Shown: positions 21,142-31,916 of the stretch, in pieces
How positions within the stretch are numbered: position 1 is the stretch's first letter
Layout: every line of letters begins with the position of its first letter
NCBI GenBank assembly: GCA_015680685.1
Contig: MNCI01003660.1
Location: forward strand, 1,559,103 to 1,623,102
Reading direction: 5' to 3'
From: Gnetum montanum
Lineage: Eukaryota > Streptophyta > Gnetopsida > Gnetales > Gnetaceae
Length of the DNA stretch: 64,000 bases
Position numbers and translations under genes: made by a program
Notes under the pieces: model-generated
Seen by the model: the letters and a program-made list of their open reading frames with translations, nothing else
Databases searched by the model: none
What the model was told of the DNA's origin: nothing

Positions 21142-23508
21142 ATTGATGGAGGACATCATTACCACTATGTGTGGGTGGTCTTACCCAGCCGATTTCCTGG
21201 TGATTGAAATCAATAACAACGAAGGGGGCTTCCCAATTATAATGGGAAGGCCCTGGCTAAGTACAGTAGATGCATACCTAGGGATCTGCGATCTTTCCTT
21301 GCAAATATCCAAGATAAACATTTATGGAAAGATCGATAAGAAGAAAGTTCTGTGCATCACATATAGTGACTCAGAGGGTGATGACATGAAAAAGTGTTTA
21401 GTATTGCTTCCATGTGATCGGTGTGCCCAAGAAACACAAATCCAACGGTGCCTATATGTAGCAACCACACCAGTAGTAGACACCCCGTGGTTGACAGCTA
21501 CTAGAAAGAGCAACTTAAAATGCACAGAATGAACTAGGAGTACAACTCATGCTAATAATGAAAGCATAGACACATTAGAGTATGAGTGTCGCCAACTTCC
21601 ACCCCTTAATCTAAGAACATCAATAGGCAGAAGTTGGGCACTTTTACAAAATTCAAATAGGCGCTCATTATTTCGGATCTCTCCCTTTCCATTCAATCAT
21701 GGGGGAAATGGCCACCTATGCTAATCATTGGAGGCCCTCAGTTCTTTTTAGTTTTTTGTTTTACATATTTTTGTTTAACACATTTTTTTTACATGTTTTT
21801 GTTTTAGACATTTTTGTCTTACACATTTTTTTCTTACACATTTTTTTCTTGCATATTTTTGTTTTACAAATTTATTTAACCTTTCTTGTTTTTGTTTTAC
21901 AACATCATTACACTTTTCCATTTTGTGTGTGTGTGTGTGTCACCCATCCTTGTAAGTTCATCACCCAATAAGTGTTCTTCATGATGGTATGAATTGTTTT
22001 ATCATTGATTGCTAATGTTTGGTTTTTACCTTAAGGTTATAATGTTTATACTAAGGTATGTTCTTTTGACATGGCAGGCAATGAGTCCACTTCATCCATC
22101 CATCCACCAAAGTCTATGGTCTCTCTTGGCTTGGAAATGTACAGTCCCTTTCTAATAAGAACTTTAACGAATTAGTGACTGGGTATTTCTCAAACTAAGG
22201 AAGGACTCAAGGTTTGAAAAGGGTGTGACTTCAAGGGAACTTGATGCATTTTTTTTGGTCGTTCTCTTGGGTGCTTGGATGTTTTCTTCTTGAGTTTTCT
22301 TGCCATTCTGATGTTACACAATTATCAGAAGCTGAGACAATAACAATAAGAAGTCTTTGCATGGTGTGGTTCTCAAGCATAAAAACACAAAACACAAAAA
22401 GAAAAAAAAAAGAAAACAGAAAAAGAAAAAAAGAGAAAAAAAAAAGAAAAAAAAAACAAAGAAAGTGAGAATTCAAAGCACACCCCTTAGACGAAATAAA
22501 CCTGGGCTACAAACACTAGTTATGGAACCAAAAATGTTCCCTCTAACTAAGGCCCTTCTCGCTTCCCATTCTCTCCTCATTTGTTTCGTCAAAATGGTGG
22601 TGGCTCTTGGAGCAAGATTCTTGTTATTCATGTGGATGGTTTGGCCAAGTGCATTGATGTGAAGTCACTGGATGTGGTTGGTTTGAGGCTGGAGTTGGAA
22701 TAAGATTTTCCAAGTCACATTAATCATAAAACACACAAGGGGTTGTACACCACCTTGTTCTTGGAATTCCATTCCATCCTCTTCTCTCCACCCTTCTCTC
22801 CATTGTTCACCTCGTTGTCGATTGTATCATTAGTGTATATTTTGGTAGATACATTGTTTTATTTTTGGTAAATTCTTACGGTTAAGACTTTAACTCTTGT
22901 TCCAAAGGACATTCCCAGAGCCTACGGACTCTTTGAATGTGGGGTTGTCAGGGCATTAAGGGCATTAAGGGCATGAGCCTGCTTTGGGGAGGACCCACTG
23001 ACATTCCTATTTGGTGCATCAGTTAAATTCTTTCCCTTAACATTTTTGTAATTAATTTTATTTTGTTCATTTCCATCTTGACATCCATTTCATCGATGTC
23101 TTAGTTGTCTCGTTTTCTCCATCTTCTTGTTCTTATTCTCTCTCCATTCTCTTGCTATCGAAGGTTCACGATTAGTCATGGGGGTACGAGGCCCAATTTT
23201 TTTGATTTTCTCGTAACCGCTACACCTTCGGTAGTCATCATTATTATATCTCCAGACCCTAATCGGCCATACCACAACTCAGCCAATGGACTAACACAAA
23301 AGCAAGGTATTACCACATTGAAATTCATCTACCCTTGCTAATACAAGATTGTGTTGTGTGTGCAGATGGCAATCATGCACTAACGGACCAGATCTAGAAG
23401 GAACGCTTGGAATGGAGCGGTGCTGAAGTAGCTATGCAAGGAGCAAGATCGATGATGTGCTTACAGATGGACAACGAAATGTGCAATCTTAGCATTGGTA
23501 GTAGCAAC

Positions 23509-23511
<3 letters not shown>

Positions 23512-23543
<32 letters not shown>
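23512..23543 (+). repeat. (TC)n microsatellite
   Basis: An uninterrupted run of TC dinucleotides in the E1 3' region. The equivalent place in E2 (about 18395..18430, reversed) has an impure GA/GAA run, so the microsatellite was present in the family ancestor and expanded or decayed separately. Confidence 0.9.
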
Positions 23544-23547
<4 letters not shown>

Positions 23548-23724
23548 GCCAACTAAGGCCTAATGTCAATGTAATAAGGTGTTCACCCTTGTTGTCATGA
23601 ACACCAATTGTTGTGTCTTGTAATGATGATCCGTTCACATGTCATCCCATTAGTTTCCATTGAGTTAATAATCCCATACCTTCCCAATATTATTGTAATG
23701 AACTCGAAGATGAGTTTTCATTTA

Positions 23725-23736
23725 GTCATGGGGGTA
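23725..23736 (+). other. Polypurine tract of E1
   Basis: TAGTCATGGGGGTA lies directly before the LTR start TGATGGGACACG. The same ATGGGGGTA, or its complement TACCCCCA(T/C)GA, abuts the LTRs at 18194, 34316, 52382 and 55254, so it is the conserved plus-strand primer of this superfamily. Confidence 0.75.
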
Positions 23737-24756
23737 TGATGGGACACGATATCGCATGGGCCACGATATCGTGTATGCGATATCGCGGCTGTCGCGATAT
23801 CGCATCCCCTGTGATATCGTGTATGCGATATCGCGTCTTCCCCTGCAATATCGCGTACACGATATCATGGTCCGCTGCCATATCTATAAATAAGAGGTGG
23901 CTCTCCCTTGTTTCCTCATCCTAGGCTAGAAGTAGGGAAACTCTGGCAGATTGATCACTCCAGAGATAGAATATTTTCCATGTGCCCACAGTAGGAGTCC
24001 TAAAGTGAACTAATCTTTATTTGAGCAACATTGTACCTTAACACAAGTTGTGTACAGCAATCAAGACAAGATTCTTGGATAAACCTTGCAGTGCATGGAA
24101 TAGGATTTTATTATTATTATTTATTACATGTTATTTATTACCTATTAACATGGAATGAGTACGACTTGATTTCAAGTATTTAAGGATGTGTACAGATGAT
24201 CAAGGAACGAATGCTCATCACGATTAGATTCTCTCTCACCCTTATCTCCTAGTAACACAGAATGAGTACGACTTGATTACACGCATTTAAGAATGTGTAC
24301 GGATAATCAAGAAATAGAGGCTCATTGTGCTTAGGCTAGTTAAGTGCCTTAGTACGATCGCTTTGAGCACGTGCGTTACGCGTGGTGATCCCAGTAACGA
24401 TTAACATTTGGTAGCCACGATTGCATCAATTCAAGGTGTGTACGGTAAGTGTGAATGAATGCTGACGCTAGGTAATTTAGACTTAGTTCACTAGTTAGAA
24501 TTAGTGATTAGTTTCTCAACCCTTCACCCTGTTAGCATAGAAGACATAAAAACATAACAAACTATAAAAATCATATACCTCAGACTTTCTTAACCAGACA
24601 CCGTGACAACTACAAGTAAGTCTAGGAAGACAACAAATAATTAACCCTAAGTGTTCCATGGGGCGTGTAGGCATTTAGTTTGCGGAGTTTGACCGGATCA
24701 TGCGTGCTATGCTCGTATTCATATGGTTGAGTGTAGGGGTATCTCGCCACTCATCA
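23737..24756 (+). repeat. 3' LTR of E1
   Basis: Starts TGATGGGACACG and ends CGCCACTCATCA (5-bp TGATG/CATCA terminal inverted repeat), 1020 bp. U3 begins with an array of eight GATATC/AATATC palindromes (23747..23875), followed directly by a TATA box (TATAAATA, 23885..23892) and the conserved 'agaggtggctctcccttgtttcctcatc' leader word. Later blocks ('tgagtacgacttgatta', 'gtttgaccggatcatgcgtg', 'catatggttgagtgtagggg') are shared by all LTRs of this superfamily here. Confidence 0.9.
23747..23875 (+). promoter_or_regulatory. GATATCGC palindrome array upstream of E1 LTR TATA box
   Basis: Eight copies of (G/A)CGATATCG(C/T) or one-base variants lie within about 130 bp, several paired across GTAC-like or GTATGC spacers. 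The array sits immediately upstream of TATAAATA. Position and conservation among copies suggest an enhancer or silencer site in the retrotransposon promoter. The binding factor is unknown. Confidence 0.6.
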
Positions 24757-25984
24757 CCAATGAAATGGATGTCAAAGATGGAGATGAACAAAATAAATGG
24801 TGATTGCGGAAATATTTAAGGGAAAGAAATTAACGGATGCACCAAATAGGAATGCCAGTGGATCCTTCCCAAAACAAGCTCATGCCCTTAATGCCCTAAT
24901 AATCCTGCATTCAAAGAGTCTGTAGGCTTTGGAAATGTCATTTGGAAATAAGAGTTAAATTTTTAACCACAAGATTCTACCAAAAAGAAAACAATGTATC
25001 CACCAAAATATGGACTACTGATACAACCGACAATGAGGTGAAAATGGAGAAAGAAGGATGGAAAGAAGAGAATGGAATGGAGTCTCAAGAACAAGGTGAT
25101 GTACAGTCCCTTGTGTGTTAATGGTTAATGTGACTTAGTAGATCTCATTCCAAATCCAGGCTCAAACAAACCACATTCAATGACTTCGCATTAATACATT
25201 CAGCCCATCCATCCACTTGAAATAACAAGGATGCTTCCATCAAAGAGCCACCACCATTTCGACAAAACGAAAGAGGAGAAAGTAGGGAGCGAGAAGGGCC
25301 TTAGTTAGAGGGAACATGTTCATTTTAGTTCCATAACAAGTGCTTGTAGCCCAAATGATTATTTTTCTAAGGGATGTGCTTTGAATTCTCACATTTTTTT
25401 TGTGTTTTTGCGTGAGAACCACACCATGCAAAGACTTTTTATTTTTATTTTCTTAGCTTCCCGATAATGGGGTAATGTCAGAATAGTAAGAAAACCCAAG
25501 AAGAAAACATCCAAGGACCCAAGAGAATGGCCAACACAAGTGCATTAAGTCCCCTTAAAGTCACACCCTTTTCAGTCCTTGAGTCCTTCCTTAGTTTGAG
25601 AAATGATCAGTCATCAATTCATTGATAGTTCTTATTATTTATTTTGAAGAAAGGGACTGTATAGTTCCAAGCCAAGAGAGACCAACCAAATTTATGGATT
25701 CCTGGATGATGTGGTCTCATTGTCTGCTATATCAAAAGAACCATACCTTAGTATCAACATTATAACGTAAAGGTAAAAATCAAACATTAGCAACCAATAG
25801 AATACAGTTCATACCATCATCAAGAGCACTTATTTGGTGACAAACTTAATAAAATGGACAATCACACCAATAAATGAAAAAGTATGAGCGATCTTGCAAA
25901 ACAAAAAACAAGAAAAGTTAAAGAAATTTGTAAAAAAGAAATGTGTAAAACAAAAATTCAAAAAGAACTGAGGGCCTTGATTGA
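24757..25984 (-). other. E2 non-coding 3' region (proximal part)
   Basis: Reverse complement of E1's 21725..23095, including the conserved blocks listed there, ending abruptly at 24757 where E1 is inserted. There are no ORFs of interest; 25240..25431 is a shadow. Confidence 0.75.
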
Positions 25985-28900
25985 TCAGCATAAGTGGCCA
26001 TCTCCCCCATGACTAAATTGAAAGGGAGAGATTTGAAAGAATGAGTGCTTGTTTGAATTTTTTAGAAGTGTCCAACTTCTCCCAATTGATGTTTTCAGGT
26101 TAAAGGTTGGAAGTTGGCAACGCTCTTGCTCTAGTGTATCTATGCTTTCGACGTGAGCACAAGTTGTTCCCCCAATTAGTTCCATGCATGTTGGTGAGTT
26201 GCTCTCCTTATTAGCTATCAACCACTAGATGTTCTCTTGTTTTTTGGTTGCTACATATAGGCACTTTTGTATGTTAACTTCCTGGGCACATCGGTTGTAT
26301 GCAAGAAATGTTGAACATTCCTGTATGCCATCACCCTCTATATCATTATATGTGATGCATGGAACCTTCTTCTTCTTGACCTTTCCATAAGTGTTTTCCT
26401 TAGATATTTCCAGGGAAAGATTGCAAATTCCTAGGCATGCATTTATGGTACTTAGCCATGCCCTTCCCATTATTATTGGGAAGTCACCTTTGTCATTGTT
26501 TACTTGGATCACTAGGAAATTAACTAGGTATGACCAAATACACATAGTGGTAACGATGTCCTCCACCAATCCCAAAGGAACGGTGATGGACTGGTCAGCT
26601 AGCTCTAAGCGAATATTACTCTTCTTTAGTGGTGGCAAGTTCCAGGCTTTATACATTTCTTGTGATATCAAGTTGACTCCAGAACCTGAGTCCATAAGAG
26701 CTTTACGTGGTTCATTCCCAATGACTTGGAGGTAGATTAAGGGACTTCTGAGGTCAGAGAATTTCCTAGGAAGGTGGCCTTCGTTGATCCAGTTAGTGAT
26801 GGTATGTGTTAACATAACTGTATGTGTTGAGCTTTGTTTTTGGTTTGAAGGGAGCTCCGAAGCCTTATTTGATGGAGAGGCATTTAGAGGCCCAAGCACT
26901 TGTGGTTGTGAGAGCTTGTTTGGACTATTGGTTCTGAAGAAATGTCTTCTTCTTGTACGATTGTTAGAACTAGTAGTGGGTTGAAGGTTTACGATTCTCA
27001 TAGCATTGTGTTGCTACGGTTGAGTGGGGAGTTCCCCTTGCATCGCTAGAGCAGGTGGTAGTGGAGCTATTAATGTAAGAGTCATGGATGGGTTCAGAGG
27101 ATGGTATGCGTGTGGTGTGTCTCTCCCAGGAGGAGTCCCCTAGTATTTCCGAGCTTGGTAATGACGTTGTGGGGTCACGTGATCAACAAAGTCACTTTGA
27201 GAGATTGGCTGCTGCACGTAGTAGCCATATGGATCTGGTTGCCGGTAAGGGTATTGTTTCCTTGATGGTGGCATCCCCTATGACTGTGGGTATTGCCACT
27301 GCTGGTGTTGTTTAATAGGTTGTGGCAGAGTTCTACTTAGATAATACATTAATGGTTGGTGTAACTACCGGTTACCTTGGGGATAAGGTAACCTTCAGGG
27401 TGCTTGCCATTTGTTAAGTCGTGGGTTAAGTGCATATACCTCGGACTCTTGCAGGTGTGAAATTATTGGGCAACATCCCTTAGGATGGTCATATTGGCAT
27501 ATCTCACATCCATCGTCATTATATCAAAATCCACAACCTCTTTGATGATAGTCATTTTACCCTTATCCTCGCTACGTGCATGGTCCAAATCCCTCTTCTT
27601 CTTTTTATCATAGTCACTACTTCGCTCCTTAAACTCCTCTACAATTTTTAAAATGATTTCAAATCTACTATCTAAGGAGTCCCACATCTGATCTACCTTA
27701 GCCGACACTTCTGTTGTTAATTTTTGAAGTGGAAAGGTTTTTTTTCTATTCACCATCTCCTCAAGTGGTGACTCTTCCTCCTCGTCAAAGAATCTCACTC
27801 CCCTTTTTTGGAGGGAAGGATCACGGTTGTACTCTTCTACACTTTCTCTCTTATGTAGCTCTCCTTCTTCCTTAGCTACTTGCTCCAACAATCTATGAAC
27901 CTCATGGGACCTAAGGTCAGATAATCTCTCTTGGGCATATGTTCCAAGGGTTCTCCTAGTTTCATGTCTTAGCCCATCTACGAGATGGCGTAGTTGATCT
28001 TGTTGTGCGTAACCATGGCCCGGGCAACGATGTAGCAATGCATAATATCAGCCCATGGCATCATCCAAGGGTTCATGATTACCCTGCTTCCATCCTTGGA
28101 TCTACTTTTACAGGTTGGACACTTGGGAGTATGTTTGATATTTATCATTAAACAGTTCTAGCATTGTACTCCACCTTTGAATGGATTCAGATTCTAAGAA
28201 CTGGTACCAACTTTCTGCTTATTTTATGAGTGCCCTTGGGAACAACTTTAACTTTTTCCACTCACTTTCAATGTTTTGCAAGGCACATGTATCATGAAAT
28301 GCCTGTAAGTGGTTTTGAGGATCAGCATTGTATCTCCCCTAAAATCGTGGGATATTATTCATGTCTAGTCTCTTGATCTTGCTATCTTTTTGGTGCCTTG
28401 TAGGTATTCTAATAGCCTCCGTAATGTTTAACATGCTTCAGGTTGCAAGTATGGGTTCTTTGTGGTCATTTCTCTCATAGCGTCTGTGATGTCTACGCGA
28501 TTCCCTACTTTCCCTTATTCCATGTCGTGATTCTCTAGAACGTCCTCGTCCTCGTTCTCGACTTTCTCATCAAGGTTTCTCACTTTGTTTACCCTTATCC
28601 TCACGGTTAGGTTCCTTATGACTACATCTTGATGTTGAAGGAGAGGGTGAATGTGATGATGAAGGGGAAGAGGAATAAGAACCATCGCCATGACGATGTT
28701 TCTTACCTTCTCTTTCGTGGTCTTGACTCCGATCATGATGATGATCAGACTACCCACCCTCATTATGTGTTTGTGTTCCCTCGTTGAACACTTGGTGTTC
28801 ATGGGGATCAGAGCTTGGGTTGTGAATCATGGAGTGAAGGTTCTGATACACCACCTCCTCACTATCTTTAGGAGGGGGAACATCATTTTGTGGAGAACTT

Positions 28901-29379
28901 ATTCAAATGGGTTCACCATCCTCAATTTCGCTTAAGACGGGTGGAGCGTTATGGGGTCCTTTGCCCTTCAACGATGTATGATAACTCTCCTGTCGCAAGT
29001 CTTGTTGACATTGTGCTTCTATGGAATGGTAGTCCCCTATGTCGTAATCACAGGCAATGTACTCTACATATAACTGTGACATGCCGATTCATGTGAGGGC
29101 ATGAAGGAGCACGTTAGGGATGGCTCTTTTTGGAGGCAACACTATGTTACCCTCCAAGTCTCTCCAACACATTTTTTCATATTGATGGAGAATAAAGGTA
29201 AAGTCAAGTATATACTCATCATGATGAATATATACCACATAGAATTGTTGAGGAACTGGAGGATTTTGGTTATGTGTGTTGTGCCGCCGACTGTCTCTAG
29301 TGTTGTTCTTAGGCGGTGAAATGCTTTTGTGCGAAGAAGAGGAAGACATTGTTGTCTTGTTTGGTGTGCTATTAACCAT
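25985..29379 (-). pseudogene. E2 gag-protease polyprotein, decayed
   Basis: Start codon at 29379, followed by a Ser-rich N-terminus and a conserved YVVYIHHDEYILDFTFIL segment. Then a Ser/Pro/His-rich linker, a capsid domain (about 28430..27830: GHGYAQQDQLRHLVDGLRHE, LGTYAQERLSDLRSHEVHRL), a charged coiled stretch, a zinc-like region near 27490, a Pro/Gln-rich tail, and retropepsin (27001..26225) with ALMDSGSGVNLIS and IIMGRAWLSTINA. The terminal SPFQFSHGGDGHLC block precedes the stop at 25985. The protease part is nearly 260 codons without a stop, the best preserved of the three copies. It would build particles and process them; no pol follows. Confidence 0.85.
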
Positions 29380-29475
29380 TGTTTAACTTTTCTCTTGATC
29401 AACCCTAAGGGTTTGTTTTAGCTCCCAACAATGTGAATGATATCCTATTTTCTACGTAGTGCACAAACAACTAAG

Positions 29476-29493
29476 TCCTCGGCAATGGTGCCA
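29476..29493 (-). other. Primer-binding site of E2, tRNA-Asp type
   Basis: On the minus strand TGGCACCATTGCCGAGGA starts two bases after the 5' LTR. The plant tRNA-Asp complement is TGGCGCCGTTGCCGGGGA, so it differs at three positions, all G-to-A. Athila-type gypsy elements use this primer. Confidence 0.85.
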
Positions 29494-29494
29494 C

Positions 29495-30296
29495 TGATGA
29501 GTGGCGAGGTATCCCTACACTCAACCATACAAATACGAGTGTCTCATGTGTGATCCGATCAAACTCCGAAGACTAAGTGCTTACATGCCCTAATGGAACA
29601 CTTAAGGTTAATCAATCGTTGTCTTCCCAAACTTACTTATATTGTCACGGTTTTATGGTTAAGTAAGCCTAAGGTGTATGATTTTTATATCTTTTATCTT
29701 TTTATCGCCTATGCTAAGAGGGGAAAGGGTGAAGAGACTAATTAGCTAATTTCCATTAACTAAGTTCTAACTATCCTAGCACCAGTATCTATTCCCACTT
29801 GCCGTACACACCCTGAACCAGTGCAACGCTACTGGGATTACCAAACGCTACTCATTACTAGGTTACCAAGCATTACACATGTGCTCGAAGCGGTTGTACT
29901 AAATGTACTTAACTAGGAGAGTTAAGGGTTCATAGATTAATTATCTAAGAAAGAATTTAAACATTTAACAGTAATTAAATCCTACTTAGCTTAGTCCACA
30001 TGCTGTAAGGTTTATTAGAAATTTTGTCTTTATTGCCGCACACAAATGTGTGCTCAGGTACAATTTGCTCGAATTAAGATTTGTTCACTTTGAGACTCCT
30101 ACTGCTGGCACATGGAAATTATTTTAACTCTAGAATGGTAACACTGCTATAGTTTGGCTAAGGGTCTAGATCTAGATGAGGAAACAAGGGAAAGCTACCT
30201 CTTATTTATAGAACTAGTGATGGGCTACGATATCACGTACACGATATCGCAAGGGCCAATGCGATATCGCGGCCCATGCGATATCGCAGCTCATCA
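29495..30296 (-). repeat. 5' LTR of E2
   Basis: On the plus strand TGATGAGTGGCGAGGTAT... to ...GCAGCTCATCA, 802 bp. The minus-strand TATA box is at 30203..30210 (TATTTATA on plus). Four GATATC palindromes follow at 30225..30290, with a GTAC-centred pair (ACGATATCAC-GTAC-ACGATATCGC) that has lost two CpG symmetries. The open stretch at 30154..30342 is not a gene. Confidence 0.9.
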
Positions 30297-30301
30297 CTAC
30301 C

Positions 30302-30986
30302 TTAGTGCTTTTGTTATGATTCCTATAACTTGGAGTACCTAAGGATCTATATATATCTTTAGATTCATAAACTTGAGCTATTATGTTTATTTTGATGAAT
30401 TTTAAACATTATGATGACGTTATGACATTTTATCATTTTTAGAAGTTATTTTTCATTTATTTTTCTAATATTTTGGCCCATGTCACATTTTGTTTTCATT
30501 TCACTTATCCTATTTATCACATTCCATTAGATTTTTTATCCTTGGTTCCCTTTGGAGTTTTGGGGTAATATGATAAATTTTCAAAATGCCTCCATAACTT
30601 GCTTCAAATGATAGAATCATAGGCCTTCAAAAAATCTATAAAGCATATAAAAGTTTTCCTATGTAGACCTTTTACTTTATCAATAAGATATTTTAAAATG
30701 ATGAGATGATTTATAGTTAGAATGATACTACTTGAATCTTGCTTGAGAAATTGCACATATGTAAATTTTTTTTGGCCCATCTTCCAAGCATAAATTAGCA
30801 TAGATTCTAAAATAATGCCTAAAATTTTAGCAAAAATATTACTGATTATAATTACTCTATAATTATTTATATCTTTTTTGTCTCCTTTTTTTAAGAAGCA
30901 TAAACGTTTTATTTATACACTATTGTATTTCTAAACCCATCCCACTTACACAACCAAATTAAACTTTTCCAAATGGCATTACATAC
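30302..30986 (-). pseudogene. LINE reverse-transcriptase fragment, 3' side of the E3 insertion
   Basis: The minus strand reads CFLKKGDKKDINNYRVI, then ISNIFAKILGIILE, then FLKQDSSSIILTINHLI and CFIDFLKAYDSI (about 30895..30604). This corresponds to non-LTR reverse-transcriptase blocks 'LFKKGDxxDxxNYRGI', 'GFxxxxSTxxAIxxL' and 'FIDFxKAFDS'. It resumes at 39525 across E3. The remaining part toward 30302 is AT-rich and uncertain. The motif style differs from the RTE relic at 12897. Confidence 0.7.
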
Positions 30987-31775
30987 TGATGAGTCACCAT
31001 TTAGTTAACCACGATATCACGTACGCGATATCGCAGCCTGTCTCCTCATCTATAAATAAGAGGTTGATAGCTCCGATAAGCATCAGTTTTTAGAGTTAAG
31101 TTTTGATTTTAGTTCCTATTTTTCTCTCAACCCTTTTCCTCCTAGTGTATGCCCACAGTGTGGTGATTGTGATTGTACAACATCCTTATTCGAGTGTGAT
31201 GTACTTGGACACGTACATGACCGAAAATAAAGATCGAGATTACTTCATCATTGCAGCATTCACTTAGCTTAATTATTTACTTAATTATTATTTACTACTT
31301 TCTTAGTTAATCTCTGCTTACCCTAAACTCTTGTTAAATGTGAAATAAGTACGACTCAATTACGAGCATTTAAGTGTGACTACTTGGTAACCTAGTATCG
31401 TACCTAGGATCTGTGCTTGGTAATCTCAATGGTAGTCGTGCACGAGGTTCAAGATGTGTACGGATGATTGAGGAATGGATGCTCATCGCACTTAGGCTAG
31501 CTTAGATTTTCTCTCACCCTTTCTCTCTTAGCTTAGTTAATATTATCTTCCAATGTCTTTAGGAGTAGCATTACCATAGAAACACATCATACACCTCACT
31601 CTGGACTAAACCATATGTGATAAGCTAATACTAGTCCAGGTGGGAAGACAGCAAACTACGACCTAAGGATAACTGTCTAGATACCAAAACTAGTCTGTCT
31701 ACGAAGTTCGACCAAATCGTGCATGAAACGTTCATATTCATATGGTTGAGTGTAGGGGTACCTCCCCACTCATCA
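30987..31775 (+). repeat. 5' LTR of E3
   Basis: TGATGAGTCACCATTTAG... to ...CTCCCCACTCATCA, 789 bp. One GTAC-centred pair of GATATC palindromes (31011..31034) lies upstream of TATAAATA (31051..31058). It shares the CACCATTTAGTTAACC start only with the inverted fragment at 34199..34315, which marks them as one subtype. Confidence 0.9.
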
Positions 31776-31776
31776 T

Positions 31777-31794
31777 TGGCGCCGTTACCGAGGA
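31777..31794 (+). other. Primer-binding site of E3, tRNA-Asp type
   Basis: TGGCGCCGTTACCGAGGA, one base after the LTR. It differs from the complement of the plant tRNA-Asp 3' end at two positions, making it the best preserved primer site in the window. Confidence 0.9.
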
Positions 31795-31916
31795 CGGTGC
31801 TAGTTATCTAGATTATTTATATCATTCAAGGTTGCTGTATAGGAATTAACGATATATCTTTTAGGAAGAAATAATTATAAAAAGTCACATATAAATTCAC
31901 ACACAATTTCACAACC

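Larger units (their letters stand above)
18938..21724 (+). pseudogene. E1 gag-protease polyprotein, decayed
   Basis: Order of parts: a Ser/Pro/His-rich then Arg/Glu/Asp-rich linker (18938..19150). Next the Retrotrans_gag-type capsid domain (about 19240..19760: FEGGYNA.., KLKLFPRTL, YALLH, GLRHEMRRTLGTYAQG, QEEGELHKRES). Then a degenerate zinc-finger-like CKICQYDHLKGCC (about 20102..20140), a Pro/Gln-rich stretch, and a retropepsin region (about 20838..21525) with active-site motif ALLDSGSGFNLIS and the later IIMGRPWLSTVDA, equivalent to the 'LGRPFLAT' block of Athila/Tat elements. The end is conserved among E1, E2 and E4 (SPFPFNHGGNGHLC then stop). Stops such as those near 19329, 19470 and 19502 correspond to CAG or CAA in E4. 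Two spurious duplications around single N (20457, 21098) interrupt the frame. Confidence 0.85.
21725..23736 (+). other. E1 non-coding 3' region
   Basis: About 2 kb between the gag-protease stop and the 3' LTR without reverse transcriptase, integrase or any recognisable ORF. It has T-rich repeats of 'ttttacacatttttgttt' (21740..21930), a short GT run near 21925..21940, and an A/G-rich tract (22379..22470). Conserved blocks (for instance 'aaactaaggaaggactcaagg', 'gggtgtgacttcaagggaacttgatgca') are shared with E2 (25380..25640, reversed) and E4 (48060..48130). Conservation of non-coding blocks in three copies reflects common descent and may include RNA packaging or dimerisation signals. Confidence 0.7.
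18938..24756 (+). mobile_element. Athila-like gag-protease LTR element E1, nested in E2
   Basis: Plus-strand sister of E2 and E4. Visible parts are gag-protease (18938..21724), about 2 kb of non-coding 3' region, a polypurine tract, and the 3' LTR (23737..24756). The right flank (from CCAATGAAATGG at 24757) is E2 sequence equivalent to E1's own 23095 region reversed, and E2 resumes left of the gap. E1 therefore inserted into E2 in opposite orientation. The 5' LTR and left target duplication are hidden in the gap. No pol genes are present. Confidence 0.85.
17413..30296 (-). mobile_element. Athila-like gag-protease LTR element E2, carrying nested E1
   Basis: Minus-strand element whose 5' LTR is 29495..30296 and 3' LTR 17413..18193. 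Flanks CTACT (17408..17412) and CTACC (30297..30301) form a 5-bp target duplication with one transition. Internal parts are 24757..29494 and 18194..18558. They are separated by element E1, inserted in the opposite orientation, plus an assembly gap. The internal region holds a tRNA-Asp primer site, one gag-protease frame, and roughly 2 kb of non-coding 3' sequence before the LTR. No reverse transcriptase or integrase is present. This is the same structure as E1 and E4, so it defines a non-autonomous family. Confidence 0.85.

Noticed and set aside
20838-21525. Host aspartic protease gene
   Set aside because: The DSGSG site is of the retropepsin type, fused to a gag tail, and present in three LTR elements. 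It is a retroelement protease.
22241-22662. Lys/Arg-rich open stretches over the A-rich tract
   Set aside because: They are low-complexity translations of an AAAAG-type tract in a retroelement's non-coding region. They are neither conserved in frame in E2 or E4 nor gene-like.
23737-23892. CRISPR-like array from regularly spaced GATATCGC palindromes
   Set aside because: The repeats are only 8-10 bp, the spacers are short and repeated, the genome is a plant's, and the position is an LTR promoter in every copy.
26391-26735. Plus-strand open stretch antisense to the E2 protease
   Set aside because: It mirrors the well-supported minus-strand protease frame and has no motif of its own.
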